Notes: a model not told the origin generated them from the letters alone. A stretch of DNA of 64,000 nt from Aeromicrobium sp. (GCA_014377785.1 JACMOZ010000038.1:1-64000); one strand, 5' to 3'. Shown: positions 51,092 to 60,996, counted from the first letter of the stretch. A program made the numbers and translations.

Positions 51092-52090
51092 ATGACCATG
51101 AGCGAAGTAGGGCCGCCACCCATTATCGTCGAGGTGTCCGAACCAGGCGCATCCGAAGGCGCGTTGCGGTTCGCCGTCGACGAAGCCTTGCGGCAACGGT
51201 GCGAACTGACAATCGTTCATGCCTTGTCCGATTCGCTGACTGCGCCGTTGAGCAAAATGCAGGTCGATTTCAGCGGGCGCAACGACAATTCGACTCACGA
51301 TCTTGATCGATTCTCGGCAGCCGAGGCGCACCGTCTTGTCACCGCTCTCGCGCGCCGAGCCCGTGCGATGAGCCACGGGTATGTCCGCGACGCCACCGAT
51401 GTCCCTACCGGTCGGCAGCTCCACCCCATCGTCAAAGCTGCGGAGAACGCACGGCTTGTCGTCCTGCAGCATCGCGATTTGCCGATGGTCGAGAGGGTTT
51501 TCTCCCATTCGGCAAGCGCCGGCGTGACCGCCCGCGCTCACTGCCCCGTCGTCACCGTTCCTCACGATTGGCAGCCGAATCTGCACCACAACCGGATAAC
51601 CGTAGGGATTGCCGACATCGAGAGCTCTGCCGATGTGCTGCGTATCGCCTTCGGTACCGCGTGGCGGCGAGAAGCAACTCTGTACGTCGCACACGACTGC
51701 AATTTCATCAGCACCGAGGGCCTCGTTGTCTTGCCTAGCAACCGATCGGAGCGGGCTCTTGCCACGCTGCTGCTGCCATGGCAACGGCAATTCCCGACGG
51801 TCAAGGTAGTGCAGACGCTTGCTCAACGGGGAACCATCGAATCGCTGCTCGAATATTCACAGGAGTCCGATCTGCTGATTCTTGGCCGGCTCAGGGTTCG
51901 GCTTTCTCTTCCGCTCCCGCTCGGATCAGTCGCACGCGCGATAGTCAACGAGGCCAAGTGCCCCGTCGAAATCGTTCCGCATTTTGTCGGCTTCGGAGCG
52001 AAAAGAATCCGCGTGCCCAAAACTCAGCGAGGCCTTACGTCGCGTCCGAACGGCCGATTCCAGCGTGTTCTGCCCGGAGTTCGCGTTTGA
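51092..52090 (+). CDS. Universal stress protein, tandem UspA-like
   Basis: PIIVEVSEPGASEGALRFAVDEALRQRCELTIVHAL ... LLILGRLRVRLSLPLPLGSVARAIVNEAKCPVEIVP. Confidence 0.85.
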   Translation: MTMSEVGPPPIIVEVSEPGASEGALRFAVDEALRQRCELTIVHALSDSLTAPLSKMQVDFSGRNDNSTHDLDRFSAAEAHRLVTALARRARAMSHGYVRDATDVPTGRQLHPIVKAAENARLVVLQHRDLPMVERVFSHSASAGVTARAHCPVVTVPHDWQPNLHHNRITVGIADIESSADVLRIAFGTAWRREATLYVAHDCNFISTEGLVVLPSNRSERALATLLLPWQRQFPTVKVVQTLAQRGTIESLLEYSQESDLLILGRLRVRLSLPLPLGSVARAIVNEAKCPVEIVPHFVGFGAKRIRVPKTQRGLTSRPNGRFQRVLPGVRV

Positions 52091-53669
52091 GGATCTTGCC
52101 GCTGGGGTTCTTGGGCAGTTGTTCGGCGATGACGACATACTTCGGCGCCTTGTAGCCGGCAAGGATCGTACGTGTGAACGCAATGACGTCTGCCTCGGTA
52201 AACGTCGCTTCGGGTTTGCGCACGACCACGGCGGCGACGGCCTCGATCCAGCGTGGATGATCCACACCGAAAACGGCGACCTCGGCAACTCCTTCAAGTT
52301 GATAGATGGCTTCCTCGACTTCGCGGCTGGCGACGTTTTCGCCGCCGGTCTTGATCATGTCCTTCATTCGGTCGACGACACTGAGATAACCGTCTTTATC
52401 CATCACTCCGAGGTCGCCCGAATGGAACCAGCCGCCACGGAATGCGTCGACAGTCTTGGCCTCATCCTTGTAGTAACCAAGAGTTGCGTGCGGGCTTCGG
52501 TGGATGATTTCGCCGACGTCGCCAGGGGGCATCGGATCGTTGTTTTCGTCGGCGACGCGGGTCTCGACGTTGATGGCAGCCCTGCCGGCCGAACCGGCGC
52601 GGGCCAATTGCTCGTCCGGCCCCAGGATCGTTGCCAGCGGCGACATCTCGGTCTGGCCATAAAAGTTCCAGAGCCGCATGTCGGGAAGTCGCTTGAGGAG
52701 TTCATGCAAGACTTCGACGGGCATCGCCGAGGCACCGTAATAGCCCTTGCGCAGCGTGCTCAGGTCGGTGTTGTCGAACTCCGGTGAGCGCAGCAGTGCG
52801 ATCCACACTGTCGGCGGGCAAAAGAGCTTGGTGACTTTTTCGTTTTCGATGGTCCGTAGGAGTGTCGCCGGATCCGGGCCGCGCACGATGATGCTGGTCG
52901 CGCCGAGATAGACGTCGACGTTGAGGAAGCAGTCGAGTTGCGCACAGTGATAAAACGGGAGCGCATGCAGCTCGACGTCGTCGCCGGTCATCCCGCCGTC
53001 GATGACGCAACTCGCGTATTGCCACATCAGGGCACGGCTGCTGAGCAGAGCGCCCTTCGGTCGGGACTCGGTGCCGCTTGTATACATGAGCCGGACCGCA
53101 TCGTCGTCAGCCACCAGGACACGGGGCGGCTCGTTGTCGACATACGCGACCCACGTGGCGAAGTCTTCCCAGCCGGCGGCAACATTGCCTGCGCCGAGCC
53201 CGATCGACGCGCGTATGCCGATAGTGGTCGACGCGGCTGCCATGGCCAACTCGCCGACTCCGACGAGTTCGTCCTCGACAACAAAGGCTTTGGCTTCGCT
53301 GTGATCGAGGATGAAGGCGATCTCGTCCCCGCCCAGCATGAAGTTGACCGGCACCAGGATGGCGCCAATCCGGGCGGTGGCGTAGGACAGCACCGCGAAT
53401 TGCCAGCAGTTGTGCGACAGCAGGGCAACCCGGTCCCCCTTGACGATTCCGCGGTGGTCGAGTGAGGCGGCGGTGCGGTCGATGGCCTCGTTGAGCTCGG
53501 TAAACGTCAAGCGCGTGTCGCCGTCGATGATCGCCGTCTTATGAGCAAAACGTTGGGATGTACGCCGCGGGATGTCACCGAGCGCGTGTTGGCGGGCATC
53601 GGCGATCTGGTCCGCGCTCATGATGCCTGGGCTATTGATGTTCGCGCTATTCATGTTCGGGCTCCTCAA
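52035..53669 (-). CDS. AMP-binding acyl-CoA synthetase/ligase
   Basis: VRLMYTSGTESRPKGALLSSRAL ... NFYGQTEMSPLATIL ... GWFHSGDLGVMDKDGYLSVVDRMKDMIKTGGENVASREVEE. Confidence 0.95.
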   Translation of the reverse strand: MRSPNMNSANINSPGIMSADQIADARQHALGDIPRRTSQRFAHKTAIIDGDTRLTFTELNEAIDRTAASLDHRGIVKGDRVALLSHNCWQFAVLSYATARIGAILVPVNFMLGGDEIAFILDHSEAKAFVVEDELVGVGELAMAAASTTIGIRASIGLGAGNVAAGWEDFATWVAYVDNEPPRVLVADDDAVRLMYTSGTESRPKGALLSSRALMWQYASCVIDGGMTGDDVELHALPFYHCAQLDCFLNVDVYLGATSIIVRGPDPATLLRTIENEKVTKLFCPPTVWIALLRSPEFDNTDLSTLRKGYYGASAMPVEVLHELLKRLPDMRLWNFYGQTEMSPLATILGPDEQLARAGSAGRAAINVETRVADENNDPMPPGDVGEIIHRSPHATLGYYKDEAKTVDAFRGGWFHSGDLGVMDKDGYLSVVDRMKDMIKTGGENVASREVEEAIYQLEGVAEVAVFGVDHPRWIEAVAAVVVRKPEATFTEADVIAFTRTILAGYKAPKYVVIAEQLPKNPSGKILKRELRAEHAGIGRSDAT

Positions 53670-53742
53670 GCTGATTTCGGCAGCCTACTGTGCGTGAAAT
53701 AAGGCTCGCTCCCGGAGCCACCCGGCACACCGTTTTCGGCCT

Positions 53743-54135
53743 TCACCATCGAATCTGCTCGCGAAGCAGATCGATGAACTCGTCAGCCATCGCGAGCTGA
53801 CTTCGGAGTCGCTCGCGTCGGTCCATCGCCTGCTCGATGATTTGCGACAATTGGGTACGAAGTGATGCCTCGGGAGCTTCGGGGCCCCGCAATGCCTCGA
53901 TTGTCGTCATTACTTCAAGCATTTCGTCAAGGCTGAACCCAAGCGGTTTCATCCGCCGGATGACAAGCAACTTCTCGACATCGTCTTTTGCGTACAGCCG
54001 GAAGCCGCCTTCGCTCCGAGCCGATGGCTGCAGGAGTCCGATCTCGTCGTAATGGCGCAGGGTTCGCAGTGACATCCCGGTGCGATCGGCGACCTCACCG
54101 ATCTGCATCGACTTTTCGGGCTGAGCCTCAAGCAT
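53743..54135 (-). CDS. MerR family transcriptional regulator
   Basis: MQIGEVADRTGMSLRTLRHYDEIGLLQPSARSEGGFRLYAKDDVEKLLVIRRMKPLGFSLDEM. Confidence 0.93.
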   Translation of the reverse strand: MLEAQPEKSMQIGEVADRTGMSLRTLRHYDEIGLLQPSARSEGGFRLYAKDDVEKLLVIRRMKPLGFSLDEMLEVMTTIEALRGPEAPEASLRTQLSQIIEQAMDRRERLRSQLAMADEFIDLLREQIRW

Positions 54136-54164
54136 CCAACGTCTCCCACTTGGTGTGGATTTTA

Positions 54165-54190
54165 ACTCTACCCTGACGTAAGGGTAGAGT
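54165..54190. promoter_or_regulatory. Perfect inverted repeat, probable MerR-family operator
   Basis: ACTCTACCCT-gacgta-AGGGTAGAGT between merR and the SulP gene. Confidence 0.85.
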
Positions 54191-54277
54191 GGTACTCAGA
54201 CTTTCCGCCGAACGCCTTGGCGAGCGTGCGTTATCGCATGCAGCCTTATACCCCTCGAAGAACCCTCAAGGACTTCC

Positions 54278-55795
54278 ATGCAATCCAGCACGTCCCACCA
54301 GTCAGCACCGCGCCTTCTCGAACCCACCGTAAGGAATGCGCTTCGATCGCCGAGCATGCTCCGCACCGAAGTTCTTGCGGGCCTTGTCGTCGCGCTCGCA
54401 CTCATTCCTGAGGCGATCTCATTCTCCATCATCGCCGGCGTCGACCCACGAGTTGGATTGTTCGCGTCGTTCACGATGGCGGTTTCGATTGCTTTTCTCG
54501 GTGGCCGTCCCGCTATGATCTCGGCAGCAACCGGCTCGATAGCCCTCGTCATCGCGCCAGTGGCTCATCGCTACGGTCTCGACTTTCTCATAGCCACCGT
54601 TATTCTCGGTGGCGTGATCCAAGTGGTCCTCGGCCTTGCCGGCGTCGCCAAACTTATGCGTTTCATCCCTCGCTCGGTGATGATCGGTTTCGTCAACGCC
54701 CTCGCGATTCTCATTTTCCTGGCTCAGTTGCCTCACATGATCGACGTGCCGTTCCTCGTCTATCCCATGATCGCCGTCGGTATTCTCATAATGGTGCTCC
54801 TGCCCCGGCTTACCAAAGCCGTGCCGGCGCCCCTCGTTGCCATCGTCCTGCTGACGGCGTTCACGGTTATCTCGGCTCTCAGCGTTCCCAATGTTGGCGA
54901 TGAAGGCGAGTTGCCGAAAAGCCTCCCCTCACTGCTTATTCCCGACGTCCCGTTTTCCCTTGAAACACTGAAAATCATCGCTCCGTACGCACTCGCCATG
55001 GCGCTCGTCGGACTGCTCGAATCCCTGTTGACGGCAAAATTGGTCGATGACATCACCGACACCCGGTCGCACAAGTCCCGCGAAGCCTGGGGCCAGGGCG
55101 CAGCGAACGTCATCACGGGGTTCTTCGGCGGCATGGGCGGCTGCGCGATGATCGGCCAAACCATGATCAACGTCAAGGCATCAGGCGCCCGGACCCGGAT
55201 CTCGACCTTTCTCGCGGGGGTCTTCCTGCTCATCCTCGTGGTCGGATTCGGTGACGTGGTCGCCGTTATTCCCATGGCCGCCCTGGTCGGCGTCATGATC
55301 ATGGTCGCTATCGGCACATTCGACTGGCACAGCATCCGCCCAGGCACCTTGCGCCGGATGCCGAAGAGCGAGACCACTGTGATGTTTTCCACCGTCGCAG
55401 TCGTGGTGGCCACCAACAATCTGGCCATAGGCGTCATCGTCGGTGTCCTCATCGCCATGACACTCTTTGCCCGCCGTGTCGCTCATTTCGCGACGGTAGA
55501 ACGTGATCTGACGGTCGCAGACGATGGCACCCAACGTGCCGTTTACACGATCCACGGGGAGCTTTTCTTTGCCTCGAGTAACGACCTTTACTCTCAATTC
55601 GACTACGCCAACGACCCCGAAACGATAATGATCGACCTCTCCCATTCGCACGTATGGGACGCGTCCACGGTTGCCTCGCTGGACAGCATCAGCAACAAAT
55701 ATGCAGCCAGGGGCAAACGGGTCGAGATTCACGGCCTCAACACGGCCAGCGCAACCATGCACGCAAAACTCACAGGTCAACTCTCTTCGCACTGA
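54278..55795 (+). CDS. SulP family inorganic anion transporter with STAS domain
   Basis: LAGLVVALALIPEAISFSIIAGVDPRVGLFASF ... C-terminal STAS-like TIHGELFFASSNDL ... MIDLSHSHVWDASTVASLDSI. Confidence 0.94.
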   Translation: MQSSTSHQSAPRLLEPTVRNALRSPSMLRTEVLAGLVVALALIPEAISFSIIAGVDPRVGLFASFTMAVSIAFLGGRPAMISAATGSIALVIAPVAHRYGLDFLIATVILGGVIQVVLGLAGVAKLMRFIPRSVMIGFVNALAILIFLAQLPHMIDVPFLVYPMIAVGILIMVLLPRLTKAVPAPLVAIVLLTAFTVISALSVPNVGDEGELPKSLPSLLIPDVPFSLETLKIIAPYALAMALVGLLESLLTAKLVDDITDTRSHKSREAWGQGAANVITGFFGGMGGCAMIGQTMINVKASGARTRISTFLAGVFLLILVVGFGDVVAVIPMAALVGVMIMVAIGTFDWHSIRPGTLRRMPKSETTVMFSTVAVVVATNNLAIGVIVGVLIAMTLFARRVAHFATVERDLTVADDGTQRAVYTIHGELFFASSNDLYSQFDYANDPETIMIDLSHSHVWDASTVASLDSISNKYAARGKRVEIHGLNTASATMHAKLTGQLSSH

Positions 55796-55895
55796 GGCCA
55801 GCACCTGAATCGACGCAGAATGCGACGATGGATTCGCGGTTGGCTGCCTCGATTGTGGGTATTGAGACCTCACCTTTGACGGATAGGACCCGAGC

Positions 55896-56273
55896 ATGGA
55901 TCTAGACAATAGCTGGACCGATGCTGAGCTGACGGCGGTTAGCATAGCGCTTGAGCAGGAAGCGAGCAGGCTCCGCACCGGCATCGCCGCCGCCGCGTAC
56001 GAATACGGTTCGAATGTAGGCGATGCCATCAACGGCACCGGGGGCGAGGTCGGCGATGTGGGCAGCCTGATGGCCGAATTGACCGAGGGATCAAGCATTG
56101 CGAGCAACGAGATCGACATCCTCCACCAATATGAACTCGCCCTTGAGCGCATCAGGACGAAAACGTATGGGACCTGCAAAGGCTGCGAAGGGCCCATCGA
56201 CAAGGCCCGCCTGATGGCGCTTCCGCGAGCTACGCATTGCATGACCTGCAAGCAGGGCCGGTTGGTGCACTGA
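55896..56273 (+). CDS. TraR/DksA C4-type zinc finger protein
   Basis: RIRTKTYGTCKGCEGPIDKARLMALPRATHCMTCKQ. Confidence 0.88.
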   Translation: MDLDNSWTDAELTAVSIALEQEASRLRTGIAAAAYEYGSNVGDAINGTGGEVGDVGSLMAELTEGSSIASNEIDILHQYELALERIRTKTYGTCKGCEGPIDKARLMALPRATHCMTCKQGRLVH

Positions 56274-56280
56274 ACCCGAC

Positions 56281-57281
56281 ATGATTGGACTGCGCACGGT
56301 CTCACCAGATATGCCCGGTTGGAGCCGTCGTCGTCATGGCCGGGGGTTTGTCTACCTCGACGCCGACCGACAAAGGTTGGGCACTAGCGACATCGGGCGT
56401 TGCCGCGCACTCGTCATACCGCCGGCGTGGACAGAGGTGTGGATTTGCCCCGCCGAGAATGGTCATCTTCAGGTGGTCGGAACCGACGATGCGGGCCGGC
56501 GCCAATATCTTTATCACCCGGATTGGCGCCTGCGCCGCGATCGCGAAAAGTTCGTCTACATGATCGATTTCGCGGCGCGGCTATCCCAAGCCCGTACAGC
56601 CGTTTCCAGGGATCTCCGACTTTCGGGTATGCCGCTGGAGCGGACGACTGCGACGGCATTCCGGCTTCTCGACCTGGGCGCCTTCCGAATCGGCTCGGAA
56701 CGGTATGCGGAGGAAAACGGAAGTTACGGTCTGCTGACTCTGGAACGCCGACATGCCCGAAAGTCCGAAGGCGGCATCACCTTCGACTATGTGGCGAAGT
56801 CGGGCCAGGACCGCTCGTTGACGGTTGACGACACAGATCTCTGCACAGCGTTGGCAGTATTACGGCCCGGAGGGGTTCACGAGATGACCGTCTCCTCGCG
56901 TTCAAAGTGAAGAACCGCTGGCAGGACCTGACGACCGAACAGGTGAGTTGCTCCATCAAGGAACGGCTCGGCGATGAGGCAACAGCGAAGGACTTTCGCA
57001 CTTGGCACGCCAACGTCGTCGCCGCCGCAGTTCTCGCCACCCAGGACGCCTCATCGCGTTCCGCACGAAAGCGTGCCATCAGCGCGACCATGAACGACGT
57101 CGCGGATTATCTGGGCAACACTCCGGCCGTCGCCCGATCCGGTTATGTCGATCCGCGCCTGGTCGACCTCTTTGAGGACGGCAACACCATCGACGGGGAT
57201 CTGGCAAAAAAGACAATGCCCCGATCTGGACAAGCCATGAGCCCGAAACTCGAGAAGGCCGTGCGCGCGCTCCTGTCATGA
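56281..57281 (+). pseudogene. DNA topoisomerase IB split by a one-base frameshift near 56883
   Basis: Frame 1 (56281-56910) carries the N-terminal part; frame 3 reads on as DDRLLAFKVKNRWQDLTTEQ ... TAKDFRTWHANVVAA ... ARSGYVDPRLVDLFEDG including the catalytic Tyr. Confidence 0.8.
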
Positions 57282-59759
57282 CCCTTTACGCACATCGCCG
57301 GCGGACTTGTCTTCACGTCGGCCGCGCCAGGACGGATGGCGCAGACGATTCGTCGAGGTCCATTCGGTGAATTTGACCTCGCCGACCAACCGGGGGCTGA
57401 CCCAATGGGCGTCGGAGGAGTCGGCTCGCGGCACCTCGCCGAAGGGGCTCGTCTTGCGGGGGATCTTGTCCAAACGCGTTTTCATCATCTTGAGTTCTTC
57501 ATCAACGAAACCAGTGCCTACCCGGCCGATGTAGTCGAGAGTGCCATCCTCGCCCGGTATCCCCAGCAGGAGCGATCCAATCCCGTCGGCGCGGCGACCT
57601 TTGCCCGGTCGCCAGCCACCGATGACAACGTCCTGGGTGCGGTTGTGTTTGACCTTGATCCAGGTGCGTGACCGTCTGCCGAGCGTGTAGGTGCCGTCTC
57701 GTTTCTTGGCGACGACACCTTCGAGCCCGAGGTCGCTGCTGCTCTTGAACGCGGCGGCGAAGTCGCCGTCGAAGGCCGGCGGCACCAGTACCCTCCCCTC
57801 GTCCGGATCAGTGACAATCGAACGCAAAACGCCACGACGCGTGTCATAGGACTCTTTGCGTTGGGACATTCCATTCAGATCCAGCACGTCGAAAAGCATC
57901 AGGTGCACCGGGACCTCCTTGGCCGCCTGCTCGACTTCGTGCTTCTTGGTCAGGCCCATGCGTCGCTGGAGCAGGCTGAAGCTCGGTCGCGATTGCTTGT
58001 CCAGCGCGACGATCTCTCCGTCGAGGATTGCCGATTTCGCGTCGACGACCTCGGCCAACTCCTCGGCGAGGTCCGGGTATGCCGCGGTCAGGTCGTTGCC
58101 ATTGCGGCTCATCAGGCGTACCTCGGGGCCATCAATGTGGACGATGGCACGGATCCCGTCCCACTTCATCTCATAAGCCCAGTCCTCGCCGTCGTCGCCG
58201 CTACCGAGATCGGCTTCGCCGCCCAGGGTTGCGAGCATCGGCGAGATCGTCTTGACCCGCCGGGGCCCGGTTTTCCTGGCGTTTTCCGGCGGGCTCGTCG
58301 TTTTCGCAGCGCCGCCCATCAGGTGGATCAGCCAGTGAGCGTTTTCCTTGCCTTCTCCCCCGGTGTGGATCAGCGCGTATTTGCGTGGCCCGTCCAGCCC
58401 GCCGCCGTTCTTGCCGGGAAGAGTAACGATGACCTCTTCACCGTCGCGCCACTTGTCGAGCTCATACTCCCCTGCATCACAGATGCTGACCGCGCCCGCG
58501 CCGTATTCGCCCTTGGGAATGGTCCCTTCGAACGTCCCGTACTCGAGCGGATGGTCTTCGGTCTGGACGGCGAGCCGGTTCCGCTTCGGATCGGTGGGCA
58601 CACCTTTGGGCAACGCCCACGAGACGAGCACACCGTCGTGTTCGAGCCGGAAGTCATAGTGCAGCCTTCGCGCGTGATGCTCCTGGATGACGAACGACTT
58701 CCCCTCCCCTGCCTTCGGTGCCTCCGCCGGCACCGGCTCGGAAGTTTTCGACCGGTCGCGCATCCTGCGATACGTCGTCAGCCGGTCAGGGTCAGCGAGT
58801 TCGTCCGCGTCGAGAATTCCGCCAGCGGTTTTCCCGAGCAGGGCCGTGAGCGGGTCTTTTCGGTGCTTCATCCGGTCCAGCACCTCACCGAGGTCGAGCT
58901 GCGCAAGAGTCCCGTCCAGTTCGCGCCACGTGCGAGGGACCGCCACCATCGGATGAGTGCGACCGCGAAGCGAATACGGCGCAATTGTCGTCTTCGAGCC
59001 GTTGTTCTGGCTCCAGTCGACGAGGACCTTGCCGCCGCGCAGCTCCTTCTTCATGTCACTGACGACAAGGCTTCGGTTATCGGCCTCCAACGCGCGAGCG
59101 AGTTCATGGGCGACGTCGGTCACTTCCTGTGCGGTCTGCTTGCCGTCCAGGGCGGCATACACATGGATGCCCTTGCTGCCACTGGTCACCGGCACCGGCT
59201 CAAGCCCCATGTCGAGGAGGATGCGGCGAGCGAGTTTGGCAACTTCGATGCATTCGGGCAATCCGGCATCCTCCCCCGGATCGAGATCAAGCACGAAGCG
59301 ATCGGGATTGCGTTGCTTACCTCCCCGGCCGAATTTCCATTGCGGCACATGGAATTCCAGAGATGCCAGCTGCGCGAACCACGTGAGCGTAGCCAGGTCG
59401 TTGATCAGCGGATAGTCGTTGGTGTGGTCGGAATGCTCGATCGCATAGTGCCTGATCCACGACGGCGTACCGGCGTCGAGATCCTTGTTGAAAAAGGATT
59501 TGCCCGGCTTGATGTTGGTCCCGACCCCGTTGACCCACCGTTTGCGAGTCGCCGGGCGGTCGGCCGCGTGCGGGATCAGGAACGGTGCGATCTTGGCGTA
59601 ATAGTGCAGCACTTCGCCCTTGGTCGTGCCGGTCTCCGGATAGAGCACCTTGTCGAGATTGGTCAGGATGAACCGATGACCGTCGACGCTGACGCCCTGC
59701 TCGTTCGGGCTGGGCTTGTCCGGGTTTGGCTTCTTTGGGTGGTGCCGGCCGGGTGCCAT
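57276..59759 (-). CDS. ligD: ATP-dependent DNA ligase LigD (polymerase-phosphoesterase-ligase)
   Basis: LTNLDKVLYPETGTTKGEVLHYYAKIAPFLIPH (Pol), FVIQEHHARRLHYDFRLEHDGVLVSWALPKG (PE), WAYEMKWDGIRAIVHIDG (ligase KxDG). Confidence 0.96.
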   Translation of the reverse strand: MAPGRHHPKKPNPDKPSPNEQGVSVDGHRFILTNLDKVLYPETGTTKGEVLHYYAKIAPFLIPHAADRPATRKRWVNGVGTNIKPGKSFFNKDLDAGTPSWIRHYAIEHSDHTNDYPLINDLATLTWFAQLASLEFHVPQWKFGRGGKQRNPDRFVLDLDPGEDAGLPECIEVAKLARRILLDMGLEPVPVTSGSKGIHVYAALDGKQTAQEVTDVAHELARALEADNRSLVVSDMKKELRGGKVLVDWSQNNGSKTTIAPYSLRGRTHPMVAVPRTWRELDGTLAQLDLGEVLDRMKHRKDPLTALLGKTAGGILDADELADPDRLTTYRRMRDRSKTSEPVPAEAPKAGEGKSFVIQEHHARRLHYDFRLEHDGVLVSWALPKGVPTDPKRNRLAVQTEDHPLEYGTFEGTIPKGEYGAGAVSICDAGEYELDKWRDGEEVIVTLPGKNGGGLDGPRKYALIHTGGEGKENAHWLIHLMGGAAKTTSPPENARKTGPRRVKTISPMLATLGGEADLGSGDDGEDWAYEMKWDGIRAIVHIDGPEVRLMSRNGNDLTAAYPDLAEELAEVVDAKSAILDGEIVALDKQSRPSFSLLQRRMGLTKKHEVEQAAKEVPVHLMLFDVLDLNGMSQRKESYDTRRGVLRSIVTDPDEGRVLVPPAFDGDFAAAFKSSSDLGLEGVVAKKRDGTYTLGRRSRTWIKVKHNRTQDVVIGGWRPGKGRRADGIGSLLLGIPGEDGTLDYIGRVGTGFVDEELKMMKTRLDKIPRKTSPFGEVPRADSSDAHWVSPRLVGEVKFTEWTSTNRLRHPSWRGRREDKSAGDVRKGS

Positions 59760-59813
59760 TAAGTCAAAGTTCCCCTGATTGGCACATTTATGCACGAGGT
59801 GTCTACTTGGAGT

Positions 59814-60650
59814 ATGAGGTCAATCTGGAAAGGCGCCATCACGTTTGGGCTGGTCAACGTGCCCGTCAAGGTCTACAGCGCGACTGAGGACCACGACATC
59901 ACGCTGCACCAGGTTCACGACAAAGACGGTGGGCGGATTCGCTACCAGCGTCGTTGCGAGGTCTGCGGCAAGGTCGTCGACTTCGAACACATTGACAAGG
60001 CCTTCGAGGAAGGCGACAAGACTGTCTTGCTTACCGAAGACGACCTTTCGAGCTTGCCCGAAGAGAAGAGCCGCGAGATCGATGTCGTCGAATTCGTACC
60101 GAACGACCAGATTGATCCAATGCGATTCGAGAAGAGCTACTTCCTCGAACCCGATTCCACGTCCACCAAGGCATACGTCCTTCTGCGCCGCACCCTCGAA
60201 GAGACCGACCGTACGGCGATTGTGCAGTTCGCGTTGCGGCAGAAGACCCGATTGGGTGCGTTGCGTGCCCGTGGCGACGTCCTCACCATTCAGGCATTGC
60301 TGTGGGACGACGAACTTCGCGAAGCCAATTTCGCGGTTCTCGACGAACGCACCCGGATTTCGGCCAAGGAGTTGAAGATGGCTGCCTCCCTTGTTGATTC
60401 TCTGTCCGATGACTTCGAGCCTGGCCGGTTCACCGACGACTACCAGGAGCACCTGCGCGAGCTCATTGAGGCGAAGCTCAGTCAGGGCGATGCCGTAGAC
60501 ACTGGTGCCACGTTCGGCGATCAGGACGAAAAAGGCAAGGGCGGCGAAGTCATCGACCTGATGGAGGCACTCCGCAAAAGCGTCGAAAAGAACAAGAAAC
60601 CCACCAAATCCGCCAAGAAACCAGCGAAACGAGCCACGAAAAAGGCCTAG
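59814..60650 (+). CDS. ku: Ku protein (NHEJ)
   Basis: MRSIWKGAITFGLVNVPVKVYSATEDHDITLHQVHDKDGGRIRYQRRCEVCG; Lys-rich C-terminal tail KNKKPTKSAKKPAKRATKKA. Confidence 0.96.
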   Translation: MRSIWKGAITFGLVNVPVKVYSATEDHDITLHQVHDKDGGRIRYQRRCEVCGKVVDFEHIDKAFEEGDKTVLLTEDDLSSLPEEKSREIDVVEFVPNDQIDPMRFEKSYFLEPDSTSTKAYVLLRRTLEETDRTAIVQFALRQKTRLGALRARGDVLTIQALLWDDELREANFAVLDERTRISAKELKMAASLVDSLSDDFEPGRFTDDYQEHLRELIEAKLSQGDAVDTGATFGDQDEKGKGGEVIDLMEALRKSVEKNKKPTKSAKKPAKRATKKA

Positions 60651-60654
60651 CCGG

Positions 60655-60996
60655 TCAGCGCGATCCAACCTTACCGCCGAAGAAGACCTGAATCTCCACA
60701 ATCTTCCCTTCGCGGACCGTGATGAATTCAGTGTTGCGGTAACGGTCCCCCGACTTCAACTCATACTCATACAGGATGAAGACGCCGTCCTCCCCCGCGC
60801 TGACGAGTACCACGATTTGCTGGGAATTGAGCCGACCGGTTGTAGGAAAACAGCGCTCGAAATAGGCCGTCTTGTCAATGTGGTCATCTTGCGGGCTGGT
60901 GAAAACGAGGTCGTCGGCAAGCACACGATCAGCTGCGGCACGGTCCTGGGCAAGATAGGCCTCGAAGGATGCCCGGACAACTTCCGTGTTCGACAT
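60655..60996 (-). CDS. Nuclear transport factor 2 (SnoaL-like) family protein
   Basis: VVRASFEAYLAQDRAAADRVLADDLVFTSPQDDHIDKTAYFERCFP. Confidence 0.88.
   Translation of the reverse strand: MSNTEVVRASFEAYLAQDRAAADRVLADDLVFTSPQDDHIDKTAYFERCFPTTGRLNSQQIVVLVSAGEDGVFILYEYELKSGDRYRNTEFITVREGKIVEIQVFFGGKVGSR

Noticed and set aside
57861-59762. 633-aa plus-strand ORF
   Set aside because: Antisense to ligD; shadow ORF without domains.
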